A DNA stretch of 64,000 bases from Neobacillus ginsengisoli (GCF_030813055.1 NZ_JAUSTW010000005.1:330148-394147); one strand, 5' to 3'. Shown: positions 53,501-63,018, counted from the first letter of the stretch. Made by a program: numbers and translations. Notes: generated by a model from the letters alone, not told the origin.

Positions 53501-54784
53501 TTACAAATATTTTAAAGCATGATTCTGTTCTTGTTCACGCATAGCAACTTTTCCATCTAACGAACGATATGTTAATCCGGCAATAATGACACCAGCTCCT
53601 AGAAAGATAAATAACCATAAACCTAATTTTAAATCGAAAAACCATCCTCCAATAAGTGGTCCTAAAAATCCACCAATTGTCAATTGGAAACCACCTACAG
53701 CCATATAAGTAGCACGTAAATGTTCAGGTGCAATATTGGCGACAAATGTCATCTGAACAGGTGACATGACCATTTCACCCATTGTATAGTAAACAGTTAC
53801 AAAAATTAAAATTACTATGATAAGGAGTTTTCCTGTTCCATATAAAACAAATAATGGAGGTAACATACCAAAAGAAAGAATTCCAATTCCAAACAATTGC
53901 GTCCCATAATACATCGCTTTACCAATTGATTTTTTCGATAAATATCCAGAAATTGGAAATTGAAACAATACAACGAGTAAGCCGTTGATCGACATGAGAA
54001 AAGGATACAGACTCCATTTTTCAAAAACAATCGATAGTGTTTGTTTAAAATAAAGTGGGAGCATTCCTTCTATTTGTGAGAATCCCATTGAGATGATAAT
54101 CCCTGTAGTTATATAGAATATTAATAGTTTGTCTGAAAGAATAATTTTCAGCAATTCCTTCGTCGTGATATTTTGCTGTTTCGGTTCTTTCTTGATTGAT
54201 GGTTTGTGTAATGGAAGCGTTTCTCTTAAGAAAAAAATTAAGACCAGACTGTAAAGAAACAATGTAATAGAAGTGATATAGAAAAGTGCATCTTTTGAGA
54301 AAAAAACAACGGTACTTCCAATGATCGGACCAATAGCAGTACCTAGATTATGTCCAACTCTTAAAAGACCGTAAGCCTCTGTTCGCTGTTCTTGATTAGT
54401 CACATCAGCGACCATCGCTGAAGATGCAGGACTGAAGAAAGAATTACTTAAACCCATTAAGATTGAAAGAATCAAATAAGCCTTATAACCATCAAATAAT
54501 GTAAAACTCATTAAAATAATTGCATTAGACACTGTAGAATAAACCATTATCCGTTTACGGCCATATAAATCTGCTAATCTTCCCCCAATCATACCTCCAA
54601 ATAAAGACGCGATCGGGGCAATTGACATAATAAATCCGACCTTGAACATGGAATCTACTCGATTTTCTAAATATAAAGCAAAAAAAGGCATCAACATCAT
54701 CTTTGTACTATTCGTCACAGTCTCCCCTATGACGCGAATCCATACATTCCGATCCATCCCTCTTAATTTACGAAAAGCTAACAC
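53501..54784 (-). CDS. MFS transporter (drug:proton antiporter type)
   Basis: About 427 residues, 12 membrane spans. The motif A between spans 2 and 3 is plain: GGRLADLYGRKRIMVYS (about residues 62-78). YGLLRVGHNLGTAIGPIIGS (about 135) recalls the span 5 signature of the DHA1 group. A long polar middle loop follows (TLPLHKPSIKKEPKQQNITT). GTG 54784, 9 nt after GGGAGGG, is preferred over upstream TTG codons. Probably exports small toxic compounds; substrate unknown. Monocistronic. Confidence 0.87.
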   Translation of the reverse strand: MLAFRKLRGMDRNVWIRVIGETVTNSTKMMLMPFFALYLENRVDSMFKVGFIMSIAPIASLFGGMIGGRLADLYGRKRIMVYSTVSNAIILMSFTLFDGYKAYLILSILMGLSNSFFSPASSAMVADVTNQEQRTEAYGLLRVGHNLGTAIGPIIGSTVVFFSKDALFYITSITLFLYSLVLIFFLRETLPLHKPSIKKEPKQQNITTKELLKIILSDKLLIFYITTGIIISMGFSQIEGMLPLYFKQTLSIVFEKWSLYPFLMSINGLLVVLFQFPISGYLSKKSIGKAMYYGTQLFGIGILSFGMLPPLFVLYGTGKLLIIVILIFVTVYYTMGEMVMSPVQMTFVANIAPEHLRATYMAVGGFQLTIGGFLGPLIGGWFFDLKLGLWLFIFLGAGVIIAGLTYRSLDGKVAMREQEQNHALKYL

Positions 54785-55681
54785 TTCATAGAGCCCTCCC
54801 AACAAAACAGCTAAACTTCATATATCATATTTTTTGAATATTTTTAACAAAAAATAAATTCGTAATTTAATGGAGGTTATCGCTGCTTTTAAAGTTATTG
54901 GGAGTCGTGATAAAAGTCCTCTGTTCCTCTACCTTAACTTCCCAATTCATAACTCTTGAGGTATCACATACTTGATTATGCTCCTTAGTAGGTGCCAAAA
55001 AAACAATTTAATCAAACATTGTATAACCCCTGGAGACATAATAAAGACGCTTTTCTCAATTCCGGAAAAGCGCCCGATTGTAGAATAACTATAGGTGTAA
55101 ATTTGCACATTTTTTCGGCAAACAACCCCTACTTTTTTTCAAATTAGTTAGTGATTTCGCACATTTTTCCAGCAAAAAACTGGTGTAATGTGAAAGAACT
55201 TTACCTAAAATTTGTATGTTAACCTGTAAATGGCTTGACATGGAGCCTCTGTAGGCATGGATGTTAGTGAAAGCCGAAACGATAAACGCTTATTTCACAA
55301 GGTACCGAGCATACCATACCCACTACTCCATGTAAAGCCGTACAACACATCTTTTACTTATTTAACCATTCTAGAATTCTGTGACTATGCGAAACTGGAA
55401 TAACATGAAAATTTACACTATAGGAACTGAATTTTAAATTCGATTACAACAAAACGTAACAGAATAAGTGACGATTTTTCTGTAAGAAAATCGACTTTTT
55501 TATTTCGATATTGCCAACATACAAAATCCGCATTTTGTAAGTGTTATCCCATAACCATCAAGCTAGTATTTGAAGTGCTCCCAAAAAGAAAATAATATAT
55601 CCCTACAGTTATTTATAAGAATTTAGCTTATTTTTTTCGTTTTTGAGTACAACTTTCCTCACTAAAATAACACATCATTGG
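54785..55681. other. Long intergenic region, no gene seen
   Basis: About 900 bp. Two hairpins are visible: CGATTTTTCTGTAAGAAAATCG followed by a T-run on the plus strand near 55475-55505, and GACGCTTTTCTC/GGAAAAGCGCC near 55046-55074. Two similar words with TTTTTCGGCAAACAAC and TTTTTCCAGCAAAAAAC near 55110 and 55165 may be a short direct repeat. No ORF has a ribosome-binding site. Confidence 0.4.
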
Positions 55682-57391
55682 TTAAAACCGTGTATCCCAA
55701 CATCCACAAAACGGATCTACCGGACTCTTTCCTTTAAATTCGGATTTCCCCGTTAACTTCTTATAAAGATAATCAATAATGTTTTCGTTTGCGTGATAGC
55801 AGTTGATCATGACAGGGACTCTAGGAATATCGAATAAATGATACGGATTAGCTAAAGAAATAAAAATAGTAGGCACTTCCTGAATGAACCATGGTAAGTC
55901 GCCCGCAAGCAATGGCGACCACTGCAGCCGTAAAGTAGGCTTTACGCTAACCGTAGGAAGGTTCGCCAAATATATAACAAGGTCAAATTGTTCTTTTATT
56001 GTGTACGTAGGCGCTGAAAATGACGCTCCAAAATTTTGATTTGGGTCAAAGAGAACCACCTCAAACCCATTTTTTCGCAGCTTATCTGCAAAGCTTTCAG
56101 TATAGGATTTTGAGTAGAAGCCCTCTGCTTTTAACTGAGAATTTATGTTTTCTACAGGAATTAACAAAACTCGCCGATGTTGATCAGCCGATATAGGCAG
56201 TAATTGTTTTGTATCTTTTACCAGGGTAATGGATTCATCTGCTGCAATGGATGCCCACTTCTTATGTTCTTGACAGCCGAGTACCTTGAGCTCCTCTTCT
56301 CTCGGAATTAGCGAAGCGGCTTCTTTTTTATGGAGACCAAGAGATGCTTTTAAGGCCAACACTCTCGTGGCTGCTTCCTCTACTCTTTCCACCGTCAGCA
56401 GTCCGTTTTCAAGGCCCTTCATCATAAATTTAAAGTCCTCTTGTATGTCTCGGTTAAAGAGGAACACATCACAGCCTGCTTCGATTGTTAAAGGAACTGC
56501 CTCTTCACGATTTTTTGCCATTGCGAAACCAGCCATCATGGTAGAGTCAGAGACAATAACACCATTAAATTGCAGTTGTTCTCTTAGTAAATCTTGTAAC
56601 AATTCTTTAGATAGAGTAGCCGGCATTATTTCATCTTCCTTAATATCAGGACGAAGCTTTCTAGAATAATGAGGGAGCATAATATGTCCAGGCATAATTG
56701 TTTTTGTACCTGCCTCAATTAATTCCTTATAAATAATACCATAGGTACGATCCCACTCCTCTATAGAGAGAGAATTGACAGAAGTCACTAGATGGTGATC
56801 TCTTTCATCGACACCGTCTCCTGGAAAATGTTTGATGGATGCCGCTAGTCCATTTTCTTGCAAGGCTTGTACATACGCTTTGCTCATTTTTATAATGCTG
56901 GAAACATCTGATCCAAAGGTACGAATATTGGTGATAGGATTTCGAAAGTTTATATCAATATCTACTACAGGTGCAAAAGACCAGTTACAGCCGACAGCAC
57001 TACCCTCTTTAGCTGCAATCTCCCCTAGCTTGTATGCTATTTCTGTGTTTCCTGTTGCTGCTGCCTGCATAGGATTAGCAACTGCTGTCCCGTCCAATGC
57101 AATGCCATTTCCTCCGGCTTCTAGGTTTGCTGCAAGAAGTAGAGGAATAGCGGATTGCTCTTGCAAGAAACGATGAACATCCTGAATCGTCTCCCCCTTA
57201 TCCGGTCTAAACATAAATCCCCCGGGCTTATAGGTATCTAATGTCTCTTTTAAAAGCTCTTTATCCTTATACGTTCCGTGCAGGCAAAAAAGCTGACCGA
57301 CCTTTTCTTGAACCGTCATAGATGATAAAGTAGCTTTAACCCAATCAATATCTTCATCTGTTAAATAAAATGGATTTCCTTTTAAATTCAT
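55682..57391 (-). CDS. GH3 beta-N-acetylhexosaminidase (NagZ-like)
   Basis: About 569 residues. The N-terminal TIM barrel has MTVQEKVGQLFCLHG, PLLLAANLEAGGNGIA, the GH3 motif AASIKHFPGDGVDERDHHL (about residues 192-210) with the His/Asp proton-transfer pair, and GVIVSDSTMMAGFAM (about 285) with the nucleophile Asp. A C-terminal alpha/beta domain completes the length. No signal peptide, so it acts in the cytoplasm on imported beta-linked GlcNAc glycosides. ATG 57391, 10 nt after GAGGAGG, is preferred over the GTG. Encoded 60 bp after the GPH symporter. Confidence 0.88.
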   Translation of the reverse strand: MNLKGNPFYLTDEDIDWVKATLSSMTVQEKVGQLFCLHGTYKDKELLKETLDTYKPGGFMFRPDKGETIQDVHRFLQEQSAIPLLLAANLEAGGNGIALDGTAVANPMQAAATGNTEIAYKLGEIAAKEGSAVGCNWSFAPVVDIDINFRNPITNIRTFGSDVSSIIKMSKAYVQALQENGLAASIKHFPGDGVDERDHHLVTSVNSLSIEEWDRTYGIIYKELIEAGTKTIMPGHIMLPHYSRKLRPDIKEDEIMPATLSKELLQDLLREQLQFNGVIVSDSTMMAGFAMAKNREEAVPLTIEAGCDVFLFNRDIQEDFKFMMKGLENGLLTVERVEEAATRVLALKASLGLHKKEAASLIPREEELKVLGCQEHKKWASIAADESITLVKDTKQLLPISADQHRRVLLIPVENINSQLKAEGFYSKSYTESFADKLRKNGFEVVLFDPNQNFGASFSAPTYTIKEQFDLVIYLANLPTVSVKPTLRLQWSPLLAGDLPWFIQEVPTIFISLANPYHLFDIPRVPVMINCYHANENIIDYLYKKLTGKSEFKGKSPVDPFCGCWDTRF

Positions 57392-57451
57392 CAATGTTTT
57401 TCCTCCTCGAGTCACTTTTTTATATTTTGATCTGATGAAAAAATTGTGTTT

Positions 57452-58801
57452 TCACTGAACCTTAGCTAAAGTCTCAGCCTTAGCTTTATTGCTTTCCCGT
57501 TTCATTTTTATCTCAGTTAAAATCTTCTCATAAGTCACTTCTGTTAACTGATATTTAATGAGCGGCACAACAGAGATAAGCAATATGATTCCTGGAATAA
57601 TCGTAAATAATAGCTGCATCCACACCATCGTTGTACCTGTTTGAGTTTGATTAGGGATATAACCAATACCAGAAAGCAGATAAGCTCCTATTCCTCCCCC
57701 AATCGCCCCTGCGAATTTAGAGCGGAAGGTGTTAGTTGCAAATACCGTTCCCTCTGCCCGTTTTCCAGTTTTCCATTCGCCGTATTCCACACAATCGGCA
57801 ATCATAGCACTCATCGTAATCGTCGCTATACCAAAGAACAAACCACCTAGAATAGTTAGTGTAAAGAACGGAATCATACTTTTGCCTACAAAGAATAAAG
57901 CAATTCCCGACACACCGGAACCAACAAGTCCGATGATAGTCGTTTTCTTTTTCCCTAAGCGCTTCGACATCATCGGTACTAACATGGCTCCTATTAATAT
58001 TGGCACTATGCTCACCAAAGAAAATAGAGGGAAAAGATTTTCAGCATGTAAATAATATTTGAAATAGTAGATACCGAAAGCACCGCGGAATTTTGTTATG
58101 ATGTCTTCTATTAACATTGTCAACAACAACAGCAGAAGCGGCTGATTCAATTTGATTACGCGAAAAGCATCTCTGAACGTAAACTTTTCATTTCGTGTTA
58201 CTGTAACTTGTTCTTTTACGTTGAAAAATGTAGTCCAGAAGAAAACGACACATAATACTGCATAGATCAAGCTCACAAGGAACCAACTGTTTAACGCTTT
58301 AACAAGCGGTAAGGTAAAGACGCTTACAACTAATCCACCGATAATTGCCATTACCCGGGGCACCATAACCACTTTTGTCCGTTCCTTTGGATCGTCTGTA
58401 ATGGCGGAAGTCATGGACCAATACGGAACATCCACTACAGAGTAGCTCATTCCCCACATGATATACGTTACATATGCGTAAATAATCTTGGATGCGGGAC
58501 TGATATGAGGCTGTAAAAAGCAAAGAACCGTAAAACCGGCCATAATAACCGGGGCAACCAGAAGATACGGTCTAAACTTTCCCCATCTGGATTTTGTATT
58601 ATCCACAATGACACCCATAATAGGATCCATTAAAGCATCCCAAACTCGAGCTACAAGAAATAATGTTCCTACAGCAGCTGCCGAAATCCCAAAGTAATCG
58701 GTATAAAATAGCATTAAATAACCAAGAGTTAACCCCCAAATCAAATTCGACCCAAGACTCCCCAGCCCGTATGATAGAACTGTTTTTGACGAAACCTTCA
58801 T
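57452..58801 (-). CDS. GPH-family glycoside:cation symporter
   Basis: About 449 residues with 12 spans, of the glycoside-pentoside-hexuronide family. LGSNLIWGLTLGYLMLFYTD at the N-terminus, RVWDALMDPIMGVIVDNTKS (about residues 48-67) and RWGKFRPYLL are diagnostic. ADCVEYGEWKTGKRAEGTVF (about 345) is the matching C-terminal motif. ATG 58801 has GAGGTG upstream; the GTG at 58810 overlaps that site. It probably imports the amino-sugar disaccharide hydrolysed by the GH3 enzyme that follows. Confidence 0.9.
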   Translation of the reverse strand: MKVSSKTVLSYGLGSLGSNLIWGLTLGYLMLFYTDYFGISAAAVGTLFLVARVWDALMDPIMGVIVDNTKSRWGKFRPYLLVAPVIMAGFTVLCFLQPHISPASKIIYAYVTYIMWGMSYSVVDVPYWSMTSAITDDPKERTKVVMVPRVMAIIGGLVVSVFTLPLVKALNSWFLVSLIYAVLCVVFFWTTFFNVKEQVTVTRNEKFTFRDAFRVIKLNQPLLLLLLTMLIEDIITKFRGAFGIYYFKYYLHAENLFPLFSLVSIVPILIGAMLVPMMSKRLGKKKTTIIGLVGSGVSGIALFFVGKSMIPFFTLTILGGLFFGIATITMSAMIADCVEYGEWKTGKRAEGTVFATNTFRSKFAGAIGGGIGAYLLSGIGYIPNQTQTGTTMVWMQLLFTIIPGIILLISVVPLIKYQLTEVTYEKILTEIKMKRESNKAKAETLAKVQ

Positions 58802-58909
58802 TTTTGCCACCTCATCGTTGTAATGTTAGCTAAATCCACTTGGTCTACTACTGTTTTAGATTTAATATAGTTTTTTGTAACGTTTCTTAATTTAAATGAG
58901 GACATGATT

Positions 58910-59692
58910 TCACTCCTGTTCCAAGTAAAGTTCCTGTAAGCGTAAACGTATATCTGCTGTTACACCAAGTCCTTCTTCTAGATAGTTTTCAATAGAGCCA
59001 TAGCTATTCTCGGCTTCATCCAATGCCGTTTGAAGATAGGATGATTTTACTGACATAGATTCTTTGATATATTCAAATTCATCTTTATTTGGAAACATCG
59101 TTTTAATTATTTCCAGTATTTTTTTGTTCTCTTCAATTCGATTGTTATTACTTTGTAAATAATCCTCAAAAATTTGCTCCATTGGTACTCCAAGTATTAT
59201 TAATAGGATAGCTGCAGCAAAGCCAGTTCGATCTTTACCTGCAGTACAATGCCACAGAAATGGGCGCCCATCAGCCTCAATTGCCAAATCAATAAATTGT
59301 CTAAAAGCCTTCTTAGAAGTAGTATCTCTTATAAAATTACGGTTGACGTTTTCTAAGAAACCTCCTGATTGACTAGATTCTAATAATTTCTTAAGGGCAA
59401 TCATCATTTCATCTTGATTCATCGACCCCCCAATAGCTTGTATGTTGACGTACTTAGTATTTTTAATAATGGGGTTCGGTTTTGCATCAATTTCTTTTTC
59501 AGAACGAAAATCTATAATGTAACTTAACCCAAGAGAATGGACAAAATGAAGGTCCTCTTCATTAAATTGAGCTAGTTCTCCTGAACGAAAAAGTCGGTTC
59601 TCAATGATTTTTCGTCCATCCCTTGTTCGATAACTCGCTATCGGTCGAAAATTTGTTCTACTTTCTAATGTTTGGTTATCCTTTATATTCAT
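58910..59692 (-). CDS. Tyrosine/serine protein phosphatase (dual-specificity type)
   Basis: 260 residues. The P-loop FLWHCTAGKDRTGFAAAILL (about residues 144-163) has the catalytic Cys and Arg. NFRPIASYRTRDGRKIIENR and LFRSGELAQFNEEDLHFVHS form the N-terminal Tyr-phosphatase-2 signature, and IIDFRSEKEIDAKPNPII follows. Such enzymes hydrolyse phosphotyrosine or phosphoinositides. It is the first gene after the TetR operator, upstream of the GPH symporter and GH3 genes. Its relation to sugar use is unclear. Confidence 0.88.
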   Translation of the reverse strand: MNIKDNQTLESRTNFRPIASYRTRDGRKIIENRLFRSGELAQFNEEDLHFVHSLGLSYIIDFRSEKEIDAKPNPIIKNTKYVNIQAIGGSMNQDEMMIALKKLLESSQSGGFLENVNRNFIRDTTSKKAFRQFIDLAIEADGRPFLWHCTAGKDRTGFAAAILLIILGVPMEQIFEDYLQSNNNRIEENKKILEIIKTMFPNKDEFEYIKESMSVKSSYLQTALDEAENSYGSIENYLEEGLGVTADIRLRLQELYLEQE

Positions 59693-59810
59693 ACCTAATT
59701 CTCCTCCGTGCCCTGATTAGTCTTAGTAATGCCATCAGTTGATTAATTTTTGTTAAGATTCCTTTTTGGTTGGTTGACCCCCTATTCTATTTACACGGTA
59801 TAATTAAGTG

Positions 59811-59825
59811 TTTACCGTCGGTAAA
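59811..59825. promoter_or_regulatory. TetR-type operator, perfect palindrome
   Basis: TTTACCGTCGGTAAA, with matching flanks GT...AC, is a perfect 15-bp palindrome of TetR style. It lies 119 bp upstream of the phosphatase start and 123 bp downstream of the tetR stop, so it probably governs the phosphatase/symporter/GH3 operon. Confidence 0.7.
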
Positions 59826-59895
59826 TACATTTTTAATTATAGTAATCCTTTTTTAATTAAGTGTAATTATATTGTTAAAGAATTGTAAATCTTAC

Positions 59896-59940
59896 AAAAA
59901 AAAAAGGATGCCGTCTCAATTAAAGACAACATCCTTTTTT
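59896..59940 (-). terminator. Rho-independent terminator of the tetR gene
   Basis: GGATGTTGTCTTTAATTGAGACGGCATCC-type hairpin with inner pairing (GTCTTTAATTGAGAC), A-run before and T-run after it on both strands, 9 bp past the tetR stop. Confidence 0.75.
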
Positions 59941-59948
59941 CATTCTAT

Positions 59949-60596
59949 TTATTTCATTGGTTTTAAGTATGTCAATATTATATTAACCATCTGTTCAAGT
60001 ATCAAGTCTGGATCAATACCTTGATCATATTTTAAAATTTTCCCTCTTAAAGCCATACGTTGAATAGTCGCACTCGTTATATTGCTAATTGTAAATTGCA
60101 GAGTCGTTATATCAATATCATTACGAATTGATCCATCCTGAATTCCTTCTAAGAGTATGTTTTTAAAGAGTGACCGACCTTTTTTCAAAAGATCTAAAAA
60201 TGCATTTTCCAATTCCGGAGTGGGGTAATGGTCACGATAATGCATATCAAAAAGACCTATGAAACTGACTGAAGCTTTATCAGTTTTTAAAGTCTCAATT
60301 TGAATTCGGAGAACATACTCCATTTTTTCCCATCCGTTCTTTCCTTTTGTCATCCAATTTTTATCCTTTTCAATAAACTCCCTAAGTATTTTCATTTGTA
60401 CTGCAAAAATGACTTCATCGATTGATTTATAATATTTATAAAAGGTAACTTTGCTAATCCCACACTGCTTTACGATATCGTTTAACTTTACAACTCCTAA
60501 TCCTCTTTCAAGAAATAACTGCTGAGCTGCAGTAAGGATTTCTTCTTTACGATTATTTCTGTGTTTCTTTAATTGCTCTTTCCACTGCTGATTCAT
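59949..60596 (-). CDS. TetR/AcrR-family regulator
   Basis: 215 residues. The N-terminal DNA-binding part reads KEEILTAAQQLFLERGLGVV, then LNDIVKQCGISKVTFYKYYK (residues about 17-60), the classical TetR helix-turn-helix. The remainder is a helical ligand-binding domain. Its likely site is the TTTACCG-T-CGGTAAA palindrome downstream. A repressor of the phosphatase/GPH/GH3 operon is the simplest reading. The ligand is not known. Confidence 0.9.
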   Translation of the reverse strand: MNQQWKEQLKKHRNNRKEEILTAAQQLFLERGLGVVKLNDIVKQCGISKVTFYKYYKSIDEVIFAVQMKILREFIEKDKNWMTKGKNGWEKMEYVLRIQIETLKTDKASVSFIGLFDMHYRDHYPTPELENAFLDLLKKGRSLFKNILLEGIQDGSIRNDIDITTLQFTISNITSATIQRMALRGKILKYDQGIDPDLILEQMVNIILTYLKPMK

Positions 60597-60685
60597 TTAG
60601 CTACTGCCCCCTAACTCTAAACTCCTAGACATTTTATCATGTATAATTAATAACTTCACATACATTTTAGAAACAATTATTTATG

Positions 60686-60864
60686 TCAATTTCGTTTTTT
60701 TGCAGACATCAAAAATGAAAACAGTATCCATGTACATAAAAAGAGGGAAAGTAATCCCGCAATTTTTGACGAGTATCTATGTTCGCTATCGTTAAATACT
60801 TCGTAAATACCATAGTAGAAGCCTAAAAACATAAATATAAAATCACCCAAAGAATTTTAATCAT
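60686..60864 (-). pseudogene. Frameshifted small two-span membrane protein
   Basis: From ATG 60864 (with AAGGAG upstream) the frame reads MIKILWVILYLCF and stops. An overlapping frame continues MFLGFYYGIYEVFNDSEHRY, then SSKIAGLLSLFLCTWILFSF, ending at 60686. Together they make a roughly 60-residue protein with two hydrophobic segments, broken by one frameshift. No family recognised. Confidence 0.45.
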
Positions 60865-61242
60865 TATCACTCCTTACAAACATATTTCTTCGTCAGAAAT
60901 CTTATATATAAAAGGGTGGAATTTACTTTTCTTTGCCAATTTCGACAATTAATATAAATCTTAATTAGGAATTTCTATAGAAAAAACAAAAAGATGCACG
61001 CAAAGATACACCTTTAAAAGTTAGGTTCCATATACTCTCTAATCCAATTGGCAATTAAAAAATGATACTTCCGGCTGGTGGAGTCTACGATTATCATATC
61101 GCACCAAATTTTAACAAAAATACACAGTTTAGTTTGGAAGTATTACTCCGTTAAATGGCCCAATTGCTGAACAAAGATCAAACGGGACTCTTCCACTTAA
61201 CTGCTCAGTTAAATGAAAAATTTTACATTCTGTTTAATAGCT
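60865..61242. other. Intergenic region, no gene seen
   Basis: About 380 bp of AT-rich sequence without ORFs carrying ribosome-binding sites. No repeat or terminator is obvious. Confidence 0.4.
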
Positions 61243-61578
61243 TTAAACTTCCTTTAATACTTGATATAGCTTAGCCTTTGAAACACCAGTCATTTCCGTA
61301 AATTCTTTAACTGAGTTTTCCTTTGTCTTGTATAATCGGATAGCCTTATCTAGTATCTTTGAATCTGTTTTTGGTCTGCCGCATTTTCTGCCCCTTGCCC
61401 TTGCAGCTTCAAGCCCCGCCCTTGTCCGTTCTGCTATTAGATCACGTTCCATTTCGCTCAATACCGCCAACATACGGAACATGGCTTTACCAATAGCTGT
61501 TGTTGTGTCCATGTTGTCATTAACACTGATAAAATCAATTCCTCTTTGTTCTATATTTAAGCCCCCTGTGGAAAACAA
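61243..61578 (-). pseudogene. Serine recombinase (resolvase/invertase) C-terminal fragment
   Basis: 111 codons reading QRGIDFISVNDNMDTTTAIG, KAMFRMLAVLSEMERDLIAE, RTRAGLEAARARGRKCGRPK and a C-terminal helix-turn-helix (FTEMTGVSKAKLYQVLK). This is the second half of a Tn3/Pin-type resolvase. The N-terminal 60-70 residues with the catalytic Ser are missing, replaced by unrelated sequence upstream. A relic of a transposon or phage inversion system. Confidence 0.75.
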
Positions 61579-61593
61579 CCGTTTTATTTTTCA

Positions 61594-61884
61594 CATCAGA
61601 ACCCACGGTATAAGATACTCCATCTGCTTGGCGAACTAATTTATCTGATGCTGCAGCATCTTCATTTGCCCAAATCGGAATACTACTTGCTAATGCTTTA
61701 GCACTGACAGCCATCCCCACCCACGACTGGCAGCACTACCACGTTGCTTATCGTATTGCCTAGTCTTATCTCGATTGACTGTCCCCTTCTGCAGTTCTTG
61801 TTGTTTATGTTCATCACAATATCTTCCTTTAGTTAGATTGGAACAACCAATTTTATTGCATGGCTTTAATGGTTTACTTGGCAT
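61594..61884 (-). pseudogene. Prophage relics: HNH endonuclease start joined to another phage fragment
   Basis: From ATG 61884 (GGAGTG upstream) the reading MPSKPLKPCNKIGCSNLTKG, then RYCDEHKQQ...YDKQRGSAA is the zinc-binding start of a phage HNH endonuclease. It stops being HNH-like after about 55 codons, before the HNH core. A second frame from about 61711 reads MAVSAKALASSIPIWANEDA and ASDKLVRQADGVSYTVGSDV, protein-like but unidentified. The junctions and the recombinase fragment after it suggest a collapsed prophage or element. Confidence 0.55.
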
Positions 61885-61904
61885 TTATTTCACTCCAAAT
61901 AAAA

Positions 61905-61925
61905 AAACACCCATTTTGGGTGTCT
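61905..61925 (-). terminator. Rho-independent terminator (relic)
   Basis: ACACCCAAAATGGGTGT followed by TTTTTTT on the minus strand, upstream of the HNH relic. The gene it served is gone. Confidence 0.6.
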
Positions 61926-62007
61926 TCAAAAATCATTCATTATTAGGACTTAATTGTTCTTTATTTACATATATCTTTACAAATTATTTAAAATGGAGGG
62001 ATTGTGA

Positions 62008-62343
62008 ATGGCGATTGTAACATTACTTGAACATTTAAGGAATACTAAAAAAAGGTTTGACCTTTTATCTGGAACAGTTACCTTAAACAATATTCAAATA
62101 GAAGATTATGACATAAGTTACTCTAGTTTATGGTTCATTACGCCAGAAAATCATGAGATTCAAGTAAACATAGAAAAATTTGATAAGATTGACTTTGATG
62201 CAATAATATCTACAGCAAAAACTAGTATTGAAATGCACCGTTGTTTTTCAGATCTATCAGATTCCAAGAAATATAACGCTTATATAAGGGATATCAACGG
62301 CAGTAATATTTTGTCATTTTATAAAATTCCTGCTTATTATTAA
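62008..62343 (+). CDS. Hypothetical protein
   Basis: 111 residues, not recognised. It starts MAIVTLLEHLRNTKKRFDLL after a good GGAGGG site. Segments such as LTSSLWFITPENHEI-like strands (YSSLWFITPENHEIQVNIEK) and IISTAKTSIEMHRCFSDLSD alternate sheet and helix. No signal peptide or membrane span. It is a plus-strand gene among minus-strand phage relics, 21 bp before a MITE. It could be an immunity or accessory gene of an element, but nothing in the sequence shows that. Confidence 0.55.
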   Translation: MAIVTLLEHLRNTKKRFDLLSGTVTLNNIQIEDYDISYSSLWFITPENHEIQVNIEKFDKIDFDAIISTAKTSIEMHRCFSDLSDSKKYNAYIRDINGSNILSFYKIPAYY

Positions 62344-62364
62344 TTTAAAATCGCTCCTAAAAAA

Positions 62365-62700
62365 GTAAGTAGTTCAGTTTTGAAGTAGAAAAATTAAATT
62401 AGCAATATATTTTGTAGTCCAATTTGCAGATGAATTGGACTATTTATTTTTGTTGTCATATCAACATTTTCACTCAAAAAATAGTAAAAACAACATTGAA
62501 ATTAGCATATGAATTGGTTGAAGGACAATAGCTGTTGGTCTTTTGTTAATTTGAATGCTAAATTTTATGCTGAAAAGGCTAGGGATAACAGGTAAAATCT
62601 TTGAGTTGAATGATATTATCTACGATAGTCCATATGCCTTTTAATAAACTGATGATATAATTTAGGAATTAGTTCTACCTCAAAACTGAACTACTTACCT
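62365..62700. mobile_element. MITE (336 bp) with terminal inverted repeats and 8-bp target duplication
   Basis: The ends GTAAGTAGTTCAGTTTTGA on the left and its inverse TCAAAACTGAACTACTTAC on the right extend to 26 bp with one mismatch. CTAAAAAA flanks both sides (62357-62364 and 62701-62708) as an 8-bp target-site duplication. No transposase ORF is inside, so it needs one in trans. The 8-bp duplication fits ISL3-like families, among others. Confidence 0.85.
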
Positions 62701-62702
62701 AA

Positions 62703-62720
62703 AAAAGGGGTCTTTTTTAT
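62703..62720 (-). terminator. Rho-independent terminator of the adjacent small gene
   Basis: AAAAAAGACCCCTTTTTT-type A/T hairpin downstream of the small phage-like gene on the minus strand. The MITE target duplication lies in it. Confidence 0.45.
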
Positions 62721-62894
62721 TTCCTCCTCACAGCTCCATTCTTTCTTTCATAAGTATCACGTCTGGTACCCATGATATCTTTCCCAATCTTTAAAGCTAA
62801 GATTCTCTTTTTTCTTTTTACGCTTCTTCTTCGGTGACTTAATTTTATTTAGCTGCTGTTTCAGTTCTTTAGATAAATGATCAGCAATTCTCAT
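62719..62894 (-). pseudogene. Small phage-like basic protein, frameshifted near its end
   Basis: From ATG 62894 it reads MRIADHLSKELKQQLNKIKS, then PKKKRKKKKENLSFKDWERY and HGYQT-stop at 62757. One base away the frame continues RDTYERKNGAVRRK to a stop at 62719, the expected end of such phage proteins (by memory). So the original was about 58 residues and lost its frame close to the C-terminus. A diverged second copy lies at 63600-63762. Function unknown. Confidence 0.5.
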
Positions 62895-63018
62895 TTCAAC
62901 ATCTTCCAATTTGCAAAATAAAAAGCACCCCGATAGATGCTCTAAAAGAAACTCATACATAAATATTCTTATATTAATCATACTAATTACCAAATGAATT
63001 TTAGGTGAGTTGGTTATT

